Positions 43,903 through 51,909 of a stretch of DNA of 64,000 nucleotides are shown here, one piece after another; position 1 is the stretch's first letter; every line of letters begins with the position of its first letter. The notes below the pieces were generated by a model, which worked only from the letters and a program-made list of their open reading frames with translations, had not been told where the DNA came from and made no database searches. The stretch comes from Flavobacteriia bacterium (GTDB lineage: Bacteria; Bacteroidota; Bacteroidia; Flavobacteriales_D; Crocinitomicaceae). The stretch covers positions 124,001-188,000 of the forward strand of contig JACPDW010000006.1 in the NCBI GenBank assembly GCA_016183815.1, written 5' to 3'. A program made the translations under genes and the position numbers.

Positions 43903-45530
43903 GAAAATTATATGTACTATTTAATCGAACAAAAATTAGCAAAGAAGAAATCAAATCCTACGAAAATTTTGATGAAATTTTAACAAGATTGAGTTTATCC
44001 TCAACACCTATTTATAAAAAACCACTTTTTTGGGGTTCAGCTGGTTTGGCAAGTTTAAGTTTAATCCTTTTACTTTCTTTAACTTTTCAAGAAAAGTCCT
44101 TCATTAAAAAAGAAGATAAAAAAAGTGTTGATGCAAAACTTCCTGAAGACACAGAATGTTTAGAAAAAAAATTAGAACATTTAAAAGATTCAGCTCAAAC
44201 CTTTATTCTTCAACCTAATAAAAGTGCTTTGATCGAATTAAATAGCGGTTCAAGCATTGAGGTAAAATCTAATAGTCTAATCTTAAAAGATGATTCAGAA
44301 ATAATTTTAAAAGTAAAAGAGTATTATTCCCCTTCTGAAGTTTTAATTTCTGGAATCAATATGGATTATAAAGACAAACACGCTTTTGAATCAGCTGGAA
44401 TGATTGAATTACATGCTTATCAAAACAATAAATTAGTAGAGATAAACCATGATGTTCCTATAAAAGTCCAACTAAAATGCACTCAAGACCCCAATACTTT
44501 TAAATTTTGGAAATGGAATGAACAAAATAAAGATTGGGTTTTATATCCAAAATCTGAAAATAAAAGTCTTTTAAATGAATTAAAAACATTGAAAAACAAT
44601 GCACAAAAAATCAATGAAAATATTGAAAAAAGTAAAGAAGAAATAAATAATCAAAAAGAAATTGAAAAAGCAGATTTTAAACTAAGTAAAAACAAACAAC
44701 AATTTAATATAGCTTACGACGTGAATGACTTTCCTGAATTAGAACAATTAAAAAACGTGGTATTTGAAGTGTCTGAAGAAGGAGATTATGACAGGAATTT
44801 CACCAAAAAAAAATGGACATCAATGGATTTAGTGAAAGAGGGTAAATTTTATGTCATGAAATTACAAAACAACGCTGAAAAGCATCAAGTTAAAGTTCGT
44901 CCAATTTTAACAGGAAAAGATGCCATCGATGCTGAAAAAGAATTTAAAAAAATGTTAGAAAAAAGTATAGAAGAAAAAAAGGAGAAAGAAAAAAAATTAG
45001 CAGACTACAAAAAAGCATTAAAAATCAATGAAACTCAACAAATTAAAATCGAAAATGAACTCAATCAAATTAGAAAAAAAGAACAAAATAATTCTTTAAC
45101 AGACAACAATTTGTTTAATAAAAGGGTAATTGAAGTACTTAATCAAAGTATGACATTTGAAACAACCACTTGGGGTATTTTTAATTGCGACAACCCTATA
45201 CCCTACCCTCCTGCTTTTGAGCTTGAAAGTGTATTTACAAGTCAAAATGAAAATTTAAAAATCAAACAATTATTTGTATTTGATACACAAAAAAATTTAA
45301 GATATCAATACGGCACTTTTAACCATCCCATAAATACATTTGGACTATTTACTAATAAAGAATACAAAATAATTTTAATTGATGAAGGTGGAAAAATGTA
45401 CAGTACTTCATACATAATAAGTAAAACCAATAAAAACATACAATTTTTTGAACTCAAACAATATAAAAACGAACTTCCATTAAGAGAATGGATAAAACAA
45501 ATTTTAAATGAAGAAAAAACTGCTATATAG
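43899..45530 (+). CDS. Single-pass membrane protein, probable anti-sigma/sensor partner of the ECF sigma factor
   Basis: 543 residues, not assigned to a named family with certainty. Residues 1-42 are cytoplasmic and charged, one membrane helix is at about 43-62, and the rest would be periplasmic. The segment at about 100-190 (VEVKSNSLILKD type strand, then EIILKVKEYYSPSEVLISGINM and ESAGMIELHAY) resembles the ZU5-like beta domain of Bacteroidota surface proteins. Lysine-rich probable coiled coils lie near 210-240 and 330-380. No zinc-binding anti-sigma motif (HxxxCxxC) is present in the short N-terminus. Coupling to the sigma gene by a four-base overlap and the topology support a regulatory or signalling role. 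Confidence 0.68.
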   Translation: MRKLYVLFNRTKISKEEIKSYENFDEILTRLSLSSTPIYKKPLFWGSAGLASLSLILLLSLTFQEKSFIKKEDKKSVDAKLPEDTECLEKKLEHLKDSAQTFILQPNKSALIELNSGSSIEVKSNSLILKDDSEIILKVKEYYSPSEVLISGINMDYKDKHAFESAGMIELHAYQNNKLVEINHDVPIKVQLKCTQDPNTFKFWKWNEQNKDWVLYPKSENKSLLNELKTLKNNAQKINENIEKSKEEINNQKEIEKADFKLSKNKQQFNIAYDVNDFPELEQLKNVVFEVSEEGDYDRNFTKKKWTSMDLVKEGKFYVMKLQNNAEKHQVKVRPILTGKDAIDAEKEFKKMLEKSIEEKKEKEKKLADYKKALKINETQQIKIENELNQIRKKEQNNSLTDNNLFNKRVIEVLNQSMTFETTTWGIFNCDNPIPYPPAFELESVFTSQNENLKIKQLFVFDTQKNLRYQYGTFNHPINTFGLFTNKEYKIILIDEGGKMYSTSYIISKTNKNIQFFELKQYKNELPLREWIKQILNEEKTAI

Positions 45531-45909
45531 TTTGTTGTTTTTTAATTTAGTAGCTTTCAGTCAAACAGAAACTTTGGTGTTAGAAAAAGAAGAAAAAAAA
45601 TCAATATTTCCTCATGTAAAACAATATTATCATGGAGAAATCCCCATTGATTTTTGGTTAAAAAACAATCAAATTGAATTGAATGATGAATTAAAAGTTT
45701 ATTCTTTTCTTATTACTTTTCCAGCTGGCAAACAAACAGTTGAATATCAATTTCAATCTGATAGTATTCCTTTAAAAGTTTTAGAATACATTAAAATAAG
45801 TTGTTTAAATGAAGAAGTTTTTATCAACCAAATTAAAGCCATTGATTTAAAAGGAGAATTGTTTATCATACCTTCAATGAGTTTAACACCAATAATAGAT
45901 GAAGAATAA
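45508..45909 (+). CDS. Small exported protein of unknown function
   Basis: 133 residues with a clear signal peptide, MKKKLLYSLLFFNLVAFSQ. The mature part of about 114 residues is beta-rich and acidic, ending in a segment ALDLKGELFIIPSMS-like in character, with no cysteine pair or enzymatic motif. It begins 23 bases inside the end of the membrane-protein gene and overlaps the next gene by 11 bases. The tight overlap makes it part of the sigma operon. Possibly a periplasmic ligand or subunit of the sensor. Confidence 0.65.
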   Translation: MKKKLLYSLLFFNLVAFSQTETLVLEKEEKKSIFPHVKQYYHGEIPIDFWLKNNQIELNDELKVYSFLITFPAGKQTVEYQFQSDSIPLKVLEYIKISCLNEEVFINQIKAIDLKGELFIIPSMSLTPIIDEE

Positions 45910-46312
45910 GATTATAATTTTGCTTTTGTTTTGTATTTTTATACCGTTTGTTCATTCTCAAAACAGAGACACAATACAGCTATTCAAAGATAAAAAACAA
46001 GTATTTAAAGGTGTACAAGAAGAAATTAAAAATTGGTATATTTACATTAATGGTGATAAACTTTTATTGTCAGAAATCCATGAAGAAGAAAATGAAATTA
46101 AATCTTGGTTTGAGAAAAGATGTGACAGTCAAAATCTTTTTCAACATATAGGATATTTTCGTCAAAACGACACTCTCTTTTTAAAAAAAGCAAATGACAG
46201 TGAAACAATTATACCACTAATATTACATAAAATAAATAAAGATAGTTTAGTAGTCTATCAAACAGATTTAAAAGAGCAATATTATTTTAAAAAAATATTC
46301 GATGGAGAATGA
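45899..46312 (+). CDS. Small exported protein of unknown function
   Basis: 137 residues with a signal peptide ending PFVHSQ near residue 20. The mature part has alternating strands and a repeated lysine/aspartate pattern; it is not recognised. It overlaps the preceding gene by 11 bases and is the last of the four genes of the sigma operon. The next gene, 106 bases away, has its own promoter. Confidence 0.62.
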   Translation: MKNKIIILLLFCIFIPFVHSQNRDTIQLFKDKKQVFKGVQEEIKNWYIYINGDKLLLSEIHEEENEIKSWFEKRCDSQNLFQHIGYFRQNDTLFLKKANDSETIIPLILHKINKDSLVVYQTDLKEQYYFKKIFDGE

Positions 46313-46382
46313 TTTATTTTCGGTAATAATATAGTTTTGATAAATAAACAAAAATAAATCGTTCAAAATTAAATATTATGAT

Positions 46383-46390
46383 TAACTTTG
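46383..46390 (+). promoter_or_regulatory. -7 box before the outer-membrane protein gene
   Basis: TAACTTTG ends seven bases before an ATG at 46398 and 28 bases before an ATG at 46419. Transcription should begin close to 46396, so only the second ATG leaves a leader, which decides the start of the gene. Confidence 0.55.
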
Positions 46391-46418
46391 CAGTATAATG
46401 TATAAACAAACCATCATT

Positions 46419-47405
46419 ATGAACCACAAAATACTCTTATTGTTTCTTATATTTAGTGGCTTTTCTTATTCACAGTTCTCCAATTTTAATACTCAGAAGA
46501 ATTGGTCTATGCATAAAAAAGAAATCTTTTTTGGAGGAGGTGCTACTCAGTTTTTAGGTGATTTGGGTGGACAAGAAGGTGTAGGAAAAGACTACAGTTT
46601 GGCTGATATTGACTGGGCAAGTACCAACTGGAATGTATTATTTGGTTATCGTTATAGATTTCATCCAACTTGGTCTGTTTCAGCTGTAATGAATGTTGGA
46701 CGTGTTTATGCTTCCGATCAGTTTACGCCAAATGCTGCTAGAAATACAAGAAATATAACAATCAGAACCATGTTAGCCAATTTGGTTTTAAGAGGAGAAT
46801 ACATTATTTATGCAAATGAAAAAGTTGGTAAAAGAAATGCTCTTCCAGGATTAAAAGGTATGAAAGATAAAAATGTACAAGTTTTTATTTTTACAGGAAT
46901 TGGGTTTGTTTATTACAATCCTAAAGCTTTTTCTAACTTAAGAGGAGAATGGGTTTCCTTACAACCATTAAAAACAGAAGGTCAAGGATACCCTGGAGGT
47001 GAAGGAAAAAATTACAAAAGATTTACTGTGTGCCATCCTTTTGGGATTGGATATCGTACAGGTCTTGGGAGAATGTGGCGTATGATGATTGAAGTTTCTT
47101 ATTTTAAAACTTATTCAGATTATATTGATGATGTTTCTACAACTTATTATAATTATGATGATGCTGGTGTAAACCAAACTCCTCCAAGACCAGAATCAAT
47201 AGAGCTAGCTGACCCTACTGGAGATCCTACAACAATTGGAACTTTAGATGGATATAACGGAAAGTTTGGTCACGGTGAAAAAAGAGGTGATAACGAAAAA
47301 GATGCATTCTTTTATGTTAATTTAGGTTTTTCTAAAAACATTACTTACAAGAGTTATGTTCGTGGAAAACCAATCAAATGGAAAGGCGTAAGAGCAAAAT
47401 TCTAA
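46419..47405 (+). CDS. Outer-membrane beta-barrel protein (DUF6089-like)
   Basis: 328 residues from ATG 46419. The signal peptide MNHKILLLFLIFSGFSYSQ is cleaved near residue 19. The mature protein begins with KKEIFFGGGATQFLGDLGG and YRYRFHPTWSVS, the pattern of DUF6089 barrels in Bacteroidota, and continues as an eight- to ten-strand barrel. Function is unknown. The more upstream ATG at 46398 lies too close to the -7 box to be used. A strong terminator follows. Confidence 0.8.
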   Translation: MNHKILLLFLIFSGFSYSQFSNFNTQKNWSMHKKEIFFGGGATQFLGDLGGQEGVGKDYSLADIDWASTNWNVLFGYRYRFHPTWSVSAVMNVGRVYASDQFTPNAARNTRNITIRTMLANLVLRGEYIIYANEKVGKRNALPGLKGMKDKNVQVFIFTGIGFVYYNPKAFSNLRGEWVSLQPLKTEGQGYPGGEGKNYKRFTVCHPFGIGYRTGLGRMWRMMIEVSYFKTYSDYIDDVSTTYYNYDDAGVNQTPPRPESIELADPTGDPTTIGTLDGYNGKFGHGEKRGDNEKDAFFYVNLGFSKNITYKSYVRGKPIKWKGVRAKF

Positions 47406-47415
47406 AAAATATTCT

Positions 47416-47441
47416 AAAAGCGAGTTTTCACTCGCTTTTTT
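47416..47441 (+). terminator. Rho-independent terminator
   Basis: AAAAGCGAGT at 47416-47425, loop TTTC and ACTCGCTTTT at 47430-47439 form a perfect ten-pair stem followed directly by T residues. It lies 11 bases after the stop of the outer-membrane protein gene. The clearest terminator in the window. Confidence 0.9.
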
Positions 47442-47445
47442 ATTA

Positions 47446-47453
47446 TAATTTTG
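47446..47453 (+). promoter_or_regulatory. -7 box before pyrD
   Basis: TAATTTTG lies directly after the terminator and seven bases before the pyrD ATG, giving a very short leader. The -33 element would fall inside the terminator stem and has no TTG. Confidence 0.4.
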
Positions 47454-47460
47454 TTAAATA

Positions 47461-48513
47461 ATGTATTCCTTTTTTCGTTTTTTTTTATTTCTATTTTCAC
47501 CAGAAAAAGCACATAAACTTTCTTCTATTTTATTGAAACTAATAATAAAATTTCCTTTTGTTAAAAATTTTTTAAAAAAATATTTTTGTACTCATTCTCC
47601 TTTAACTGAAGTAAATATTGCTAATCTAAAATTTTCAAATCCCATTGGTTTGGCTGCTGGTTTTGATAAAAATGCTGATTTATTTCCTATTTTTCAACAT
47701 TTTGGTTTTTCTTTTATTGAAATTGGAACAGTTACCCCAAAACCCCAAAACGGCAACGAAAAACCTAGATTGTTTCGTTTAGTAAAAGACAAGGCATTAA
47801 TCAACAGAATGGGATTTAATAATGATGGAGCTAAAATTATCGCTCAAAGATTAAAAAAATTGAAAAAAAATTCAAACATCATTATTGGTGGAAATATTGG
47901 CAAAAATAAAGTGACAGAAAATGAAAACGCTCTTAATGATTATTTGATATGTTTTGAAGAATTATTCCCTTTTGTTGATTATTTTGTGGTGAACGTGTCG
48001 TCTCCAAATACTCCAAACTTAAGACAATTACAAGACAAAGAACCCCTTAAAAATATTTTATCCGAATTAATGAAAAAAAACGAAATAAAAAAGGATAAAA
48101 AACCTATTTTTTTAAAAATTGCACCCGACTTAAATACCGAACAGTTAGATGACATTATTGAAATTATTGAAGAAACTAAAATTCAAGGTATTGTTGCTAC
48201 AAACACTAGCATACAAAGGAATAATTTAATTACTGAAAAAGAAATTATTGATTCTATTGGTAATGGTGGACTTTCAGGAAAACCAATTCGATTAATGTCC
48301 ACTGAAATTATACGATATATTAAAAACAAACAGAAAAAACCATTTACGATTATTGGAGTTGGAGGTATTCACTGTGTGGAAGATGCTCTCGAAAAACTTG
48401 ATGCAGGAGCAGATTTAATTCAACTTTATACTGGATTTATCTATGAAGGTCCCGCTTTGATTAAAAAAATCAATCTGGAATTAATCAAGAAAAAAGAAAA
48501 TGAAAGAGTTTAA
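47461..48513 (+). CDS. pyrD: Dihydroorotate dehydrogenase, quinone-type (class 2)
   Basis: Oxidises dihydroorotate to orotate in pyrimidine synthesis, passing electrons to quinone. The N-terminal helix MYSFFRFFLFLFSPEKAH associates it with the membrane, which distinguishes class 2. NPIGLAAGFDKN binds FMN; NRMGFNN and NVSSPNTPNLRQLQ hold the substrate residues and the catalytic serine; GVGGIHCVEDAL and LYTGFIYEGP complete the FMN site. 350 residues is normal. The HMG-CoA-lyase-like gene overlaps its last 14 bases. Confidence 0.95.
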   Translation: MYSFFRFFLFLFSPEKAHKLSSILLKLIIKFPFVKNFLKKYFCTHSPLTEVNIANLKFSNPIGLAAGFDKNADLFPIFQHFGFSFIEIGTVTPKPQNGNEKPRLFRLVKDKALINRMGFNNDGAKIIAQRLKKLKKNSNIIIGGNIGKNKVTENENALNDYLICFEELFPFVDYFVVNVSSPNTPNLRQLQDKEPLKNILSELMKKNEIKKDKKPIFLKIAPDLNTEQLDDIIEIIEETKIQGIVATNTSIQRNNLITEKEIIDSIGNGGLSGKPIRLMSTEIIRYIKNKQKKPFTIIGVGGIHCVEDALEKLDAGADLIQLYTGFIYEGPALIKKINLELIKKKENERV

Positions 48514-49357
48514 AATTATTGAATGTCCAAGAGACGCAATGCAAGGAATACATGAATTTATTCCTACACAAAAAAAAATTGATTACATACAAAAACTTTT
48601 ATCCTGTCAATTTGACACTTTGGATTGTGGAAGTTTTGTTTCTGAAAAAGCAATCCCTCAAATGAAAGACACGAAAGAAGTTTTAAAAAACCTTGATCTT
48701 TCAAAGAGTAAATCAAAATTACTGTTAATTGTTGCTAATTTAAGAGGGGCTAAAGAAGCCGCTGAACATGAATTAATATCGTTCGTTGGTTATCCTTTTT
48801 CAATATCTGAAACTTTTCAACTAAGAAACACCAACAGTAATTTAAATGAAGCTTTTAGCAATTTATCTGAAATTCAACATGAATGTTTAAAAAATAATAA
48901 AAAATTAGTAGTTTACCTTTCCATGGGTTTTGGAAATCCATACGGAGATATTTGGAATGAAAATCTAGTGTTAGAGTGGATTGAAAAATTAAGCAGCCAA
49001 TTAGAAATTCCGATTTTGTCTTTATCAGATACTATCGGTTGTGCTACAAAAGAACAAATACTTTCTTTATTTCCACAAGTTTTGAGAAATTTTCCAAAAG
49101 TTGAAGTAGGAGCTCATTTACATGTTAATCCAAATAATGCCTTGTCGATAATTGAATCTGTGGTTGAATCAGGTTGTACAAGAATGGATGGTGCTATAAA
49201 AGGGTTTGGTGGCTGTCCAATGGCAAGTGATTCTTTGACTGGCAACATGCCCACTGAAAAAGTACTGGACTATTTAAATAGTAAAAACATAAACCATTCT
49301 GTTGATATGGAAAATTTCAAAAAAGCATATTCGTTGAGCAATAAAATCTTTAATTAA
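48500..49357 (+). CDS. mvaB: Hydroxymethylglutaryl-CoA lyase family protein
   Basis: 285 residues of the HMGL-like TIM barrel. IIECPRDAMQGI is the catalytic arginine-aspartate motif (RDxxQ), GAHLHVNPNNAL gives the metal-binding HxH, and GFGGCPMASDSLTGN the mobile loop with the catalytic cysteine. These match HMG-CoA lyase, which splits HMG-CoA to acetyl-CoA and acetoacetate in leucine breakdown. The gene overlaps pyrD by 14 bases although the pathways are unrelated. Confidence 0.88.
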   Translation: MKEFKIIECPRDAMQGIHEFIPTQKKIDYIQKLLSCQFDTLDCGSFVSEKAIPQMKDTKEVLKNLDLSKSKSKLLLIVANLRGAKEAAEHELISFVGYPFSISETFQLRNTNSNLNEAFSNLSEIQHECLKNNKKLVVYLSMGFGNPYGDIWNENLVLEWIEKLSSQLEIPILSLSDTIGCATKEQILSLFPQVLRNFPKVEVGAHLHVNPNNALSIIESVVESGCTRMDGAIKGFGGCPMASDSLTGNMPTEKVLDYLNSKNINHSVDMENFKKAYSLSNKIFN

Positions 49358-49363
49358 AAAATT

Positions 49364-50026
49364 ATGTATAAAAATTTAAATTATAAATTTATTCTCATTA
49401 TTGTACTTTTTGTTTCCTTTTCTTGTAAAAACGAAATTCAAGAAAAAAAGAAGAATGAGGATAAAAAATCCAACATTTCATTAAAAAACCAAGTTGAAGA
49501 AGATAATAAAAACATAGAAGTTTTATTTGATAAAAAAACTTTCGACGAATCAAGTGATAAAGAATTACTTAAAGAATTGGGAATTGAAATGTGTAACCCA
49601 AATGAAAAAGATTTAAGTAACTTTAAACTACCTGCTTGTGATCCGAAATTTTTCAAACTTTTTCCTTTAAAATATCAATTTCCAAAAAAAAACGGATTTA
49701 TACTTTTAGTTAAATCACTTGTTCATGATTTCCCTCTTAGAAGGGTTTTTATTTTTCAAAGAGAAAAAAATAAATTGGTAAAAGTGAATGGTTTTATCGG
49801 AAATTTAATAGGAAAAAGGCCTAAATCAGCTCTTTTTGATGACATTATTATACGTTTTTCAGATACTGATCAAAATCATTTCAATTGCTTATATGAATGG
49901 AGAAATAGAAGATATGAATATGTTAAAGTAGAACAAATTAATGATGCCAATATTAAAAAAGAATTTCAAGATTCAATGAATGTAGAAATTTTAAAATGGA
50001 TTGAATTGAATAGAATGCAATTTTAA
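49364..50026 (+). CDS. Lipoprotein of unknown function
   Basis: 220 residues. Lipobox FSC gives the lipidated cysteine at residue 21. A lysine/glutamate/asparagine-rich linker (about 22-65) follows, then a globular domain with KYQFPKKNGFILLVKSLVHD and a conserved-looking NHFNCLYEWRNRRYEY segment. No known motif. Six bases after the HMGL gene, and the next lipoprotein starts directly at its stop codon (TAAATG), so the two are coupled. Confidence 0.68.
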   Translation: MYKNLNYKFILIIVLFVSFSCKNEIQEKKKNEDKKSNISLKNQVEEDNKNIEVLFDKKTFDESSDKELLKELGIEMCNPNEKDLSNFKLPACDPKFFKLFPLKYQFPKKNGFILLVKSLVHDFPLRRVFIFQREKNKLVKVNGFIGNLIGKRPKSALFDDIIIRFSDTDQNHFNCLYEWRNRRYEYVKVEQINDANIKKEFQDSMNVEILKWIELNRMQF

Positions 50027-50443
50027 ATGAAAAAGAACAGTTTATTATTCATTTTATTTATTTTTTTACAATCTTGTTTGTACGATTATGAATTAAAACC
50101 ACTTGAACCCTATTTCATTTTCCACGATCATTCCTCTAAAGTTTGGTTAGTAGATAAAAGTTTACATTCAAATTTGGAAATTGGACCAAATAATATTCAA
50201 GAAAAGGAAATTTTAATTTTTCATAAAAATCGTAAATGTTATTTTTATTTACTTAATAATATGGCTAAAGGTGCGTATAAAATAGTTGATTTTAAAATAG
50301 ATGCTGAGAACAAACAACTTGTTTTTATTGAGAAAAATAAAATAGAGAAATATAATTTGTTATATTATTCACATGATAAAATTGAAATTGAAAATAAATC
50401 AAACGAGATTAAAAAATTATTAATTAGTTTTCCTGAATATTAA
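50027..50443 (+). CDS. Small lipoprotein of unknown function
   Basis: 138 residues. Lipobox LQSC gives the lipidated cysteine at residue 17. The mature part, about 120 residues, starts LYDYELKPLEPY and is beta-rich; no motif recognised. Its ATG follows the previous stop without any spacer. The two proteins may form a complex. Confidence 0.65.
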   Translation: MKKNSLLFILFIFLQSCLYDYELKPLEPYFIFHDHSSKVWLVDKSLHSNLEIGPNNIQEKEILIFHKNRKCYFYLLNNMAKGAYKIVDFKIDAENKQLVFIEKNKIEKYNLLYYSHDKIEIENKSNEIKKLLISFPEY

Positions 50444-50493
50444 ATTATATCTTTGATTTACAAGTTTATACAATAAATATCAATATGTTTTAC

Positions 50494-50501
50494 TAATTTT
50501 G
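50494..50501 (+). promoter_or_regulatory. -7 box before mpl
   Basis: TAATTTTG ends 11 bases before the ATG of mpl. No TTG at the -33 spacing was found. Confidence 0.4.
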
Positions 50502-50512
50502 TTTTAATTAAA

Positions 50513-51877
50513 ATGAATTCAATGCAAGTACATTTTATTGCAATAGGAGGAAGTGCAATGCATAATTTAGCCATCGCTTTAAAAAGAAAAGGGATTATAG
50601 TAACTGGTTCTGACGATGAAATTTTTGAACCATCAAAAAGTAGATTAGAAAAGGAAGGATTGTTGCCAAAAACCTTTGATTGGGATATAAAAAATATTCA
50701 TTCTCAATTAGATGCTATTATTTTAGGAATGCATGCAAGAGAAGACAATCCTGAACTTACTGAAGCTAAACGACTTGGATTAAAAATTTATTCTTATCCA
50801 GAGTATTTGTATGAACAAAGTAAAGATAAAATTAGAATTGTAATTGGAGGTAGTCATGGAAAAACAACCATTACTTCAATGATTCTTCATGTATGTAAAG
50901 AATTGAATCTTTCTCCTGATTATATGGTTGGAGCTCAATTAGAAGGATATGATTGTATGGTAAAATTGAGTCATGAAGCTCAATACATGATTTTAGAAGG
51001 CGATGAATACCTTAGTTCACCAATTGATAGAAGACCAAAATTTCATTTATATCATGCTCATATTGGACTAATAAGTGGGATTGCATGGGATCATATTAAT
51101 GTATTTCCAACTTTTGAAAATTACGTAGAACAATTTAAAATTTTCATTGAAAAAATTGAAAAAAATGGACTTTTAATATATAATAAAGAAGACAATGAAG
51201 TAGATAAAATTTGTTCTAATTTTAAAGATAAATTGCGACTTTTGCCCTACTCTACACCAAATTACAAAATTATTGATGGACAAAGTATAATAACATACCA
51301 GGACAAAGAGTATCCACTTAATATTTTTGGTCAGCACAATCTTCAAAATCTTATGGCTGCATTATTTGTTTGTAAAGAAATGGGAATTGATGATGAAGAT
51401 TTTTTCAAGACAATTAAAAAGTTTAAAGGTGCTGGAAAAAGACTTGAAAAAATTTTTGAAAACAATAATTTAACCGTTTTTAAAGATTTTGCTCATTCTC
51501 CATCTAAATTAAAAGCGACAGTTTCTGCAGTTAAAGAGAATTTTCCTAAAAAGAAACTTGTTGCCTGTATGGAATTGCATACTTTTTCCTCTTTAAACGA
51601 GAATTTTCTTCCATTATATAAAGATTCAATGAATTCGGCAGATTCATCAATGGTTTATTTCAATCTAGAAGTTTTATTACATAAAAAACTACCTTTATTG
51701 ACCGATGAGAAAGTAAAAATGTACTTTGGAGATAAAGTTCAAGTTTGTCATAATAAAGAAGATTTGTTTCAATTTATTAAAAATGAATATGAGGAAAATA
51801 CTATAATATTGTTGATGAGTTCAGGTAATTTTGACAATATCGAATATGAAAAAATCTTTAACGTATTTACAAAATAA
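50513..51877 (+). CDS. mpl: UDP-N-acetylmuramate:L-alanyl-gamma-D-glutamyl-meso-DAP ligase
   Basis: Reattaches the tripeptide recovered from cell-wall turnover to UDP-MurNAc. A Mur-ligase fold of 454 residues: UDP-binding FIAIGGSAMHNLAIAL at the N-terminus, ATP loop GGSHGKTTITS near residue 113, central ILEGDEYLSSPID and IAWDHINVFPT, and the C-terminal FKDFAHSPSKLKATVSAV motif that marks Mpl rather than MurC. It links to AnmK and the GH3 fusion in the same window. Confidence 0.92.
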   Translation: MNSMQVHFIAIGGSAMHNLAIALKRKGIIVTGSDDEIFEPSKSRLEKEGLLPKTFDWDIKNIHSQLDAIILGMHAREDNPELTEAKRLGLKIYSYPEYLYEQSKDKIRIVIGGSHGKTTITSMILHVCKELNLSPDYMVGAQLEGYDCMVKLSHEAQYMILEGDEYLSSPIDRRPKFHLYHAHIGLISGIAWDHINVFPTFENYVEQFKIFIEKIEKNGLLIYNKEDNEVDKICSNFKDKLRLLPYSTPNYKIIDGQSIITYQDKEYPLNIFGQHNLQNLMAALFVCKEMGIDDEDFFKTIKKFKGAGKRLEKIFENNNLTVFKDFAHSPSKLKATVSAVKENFPKKKLVACMELHTFSSLNENFLPLYKDSMNSADSSMVYFNLEVLLHKKLPLLTDEKVKMYFGDKVQVCHNKEDLFQFIKNEYEENTIILLMSSGNFDNIEYEKIFNVFTK

Positions 51878-51909
51878 GAAGTATATAATTTTCTAAATAA
51901 ATAATTTAG

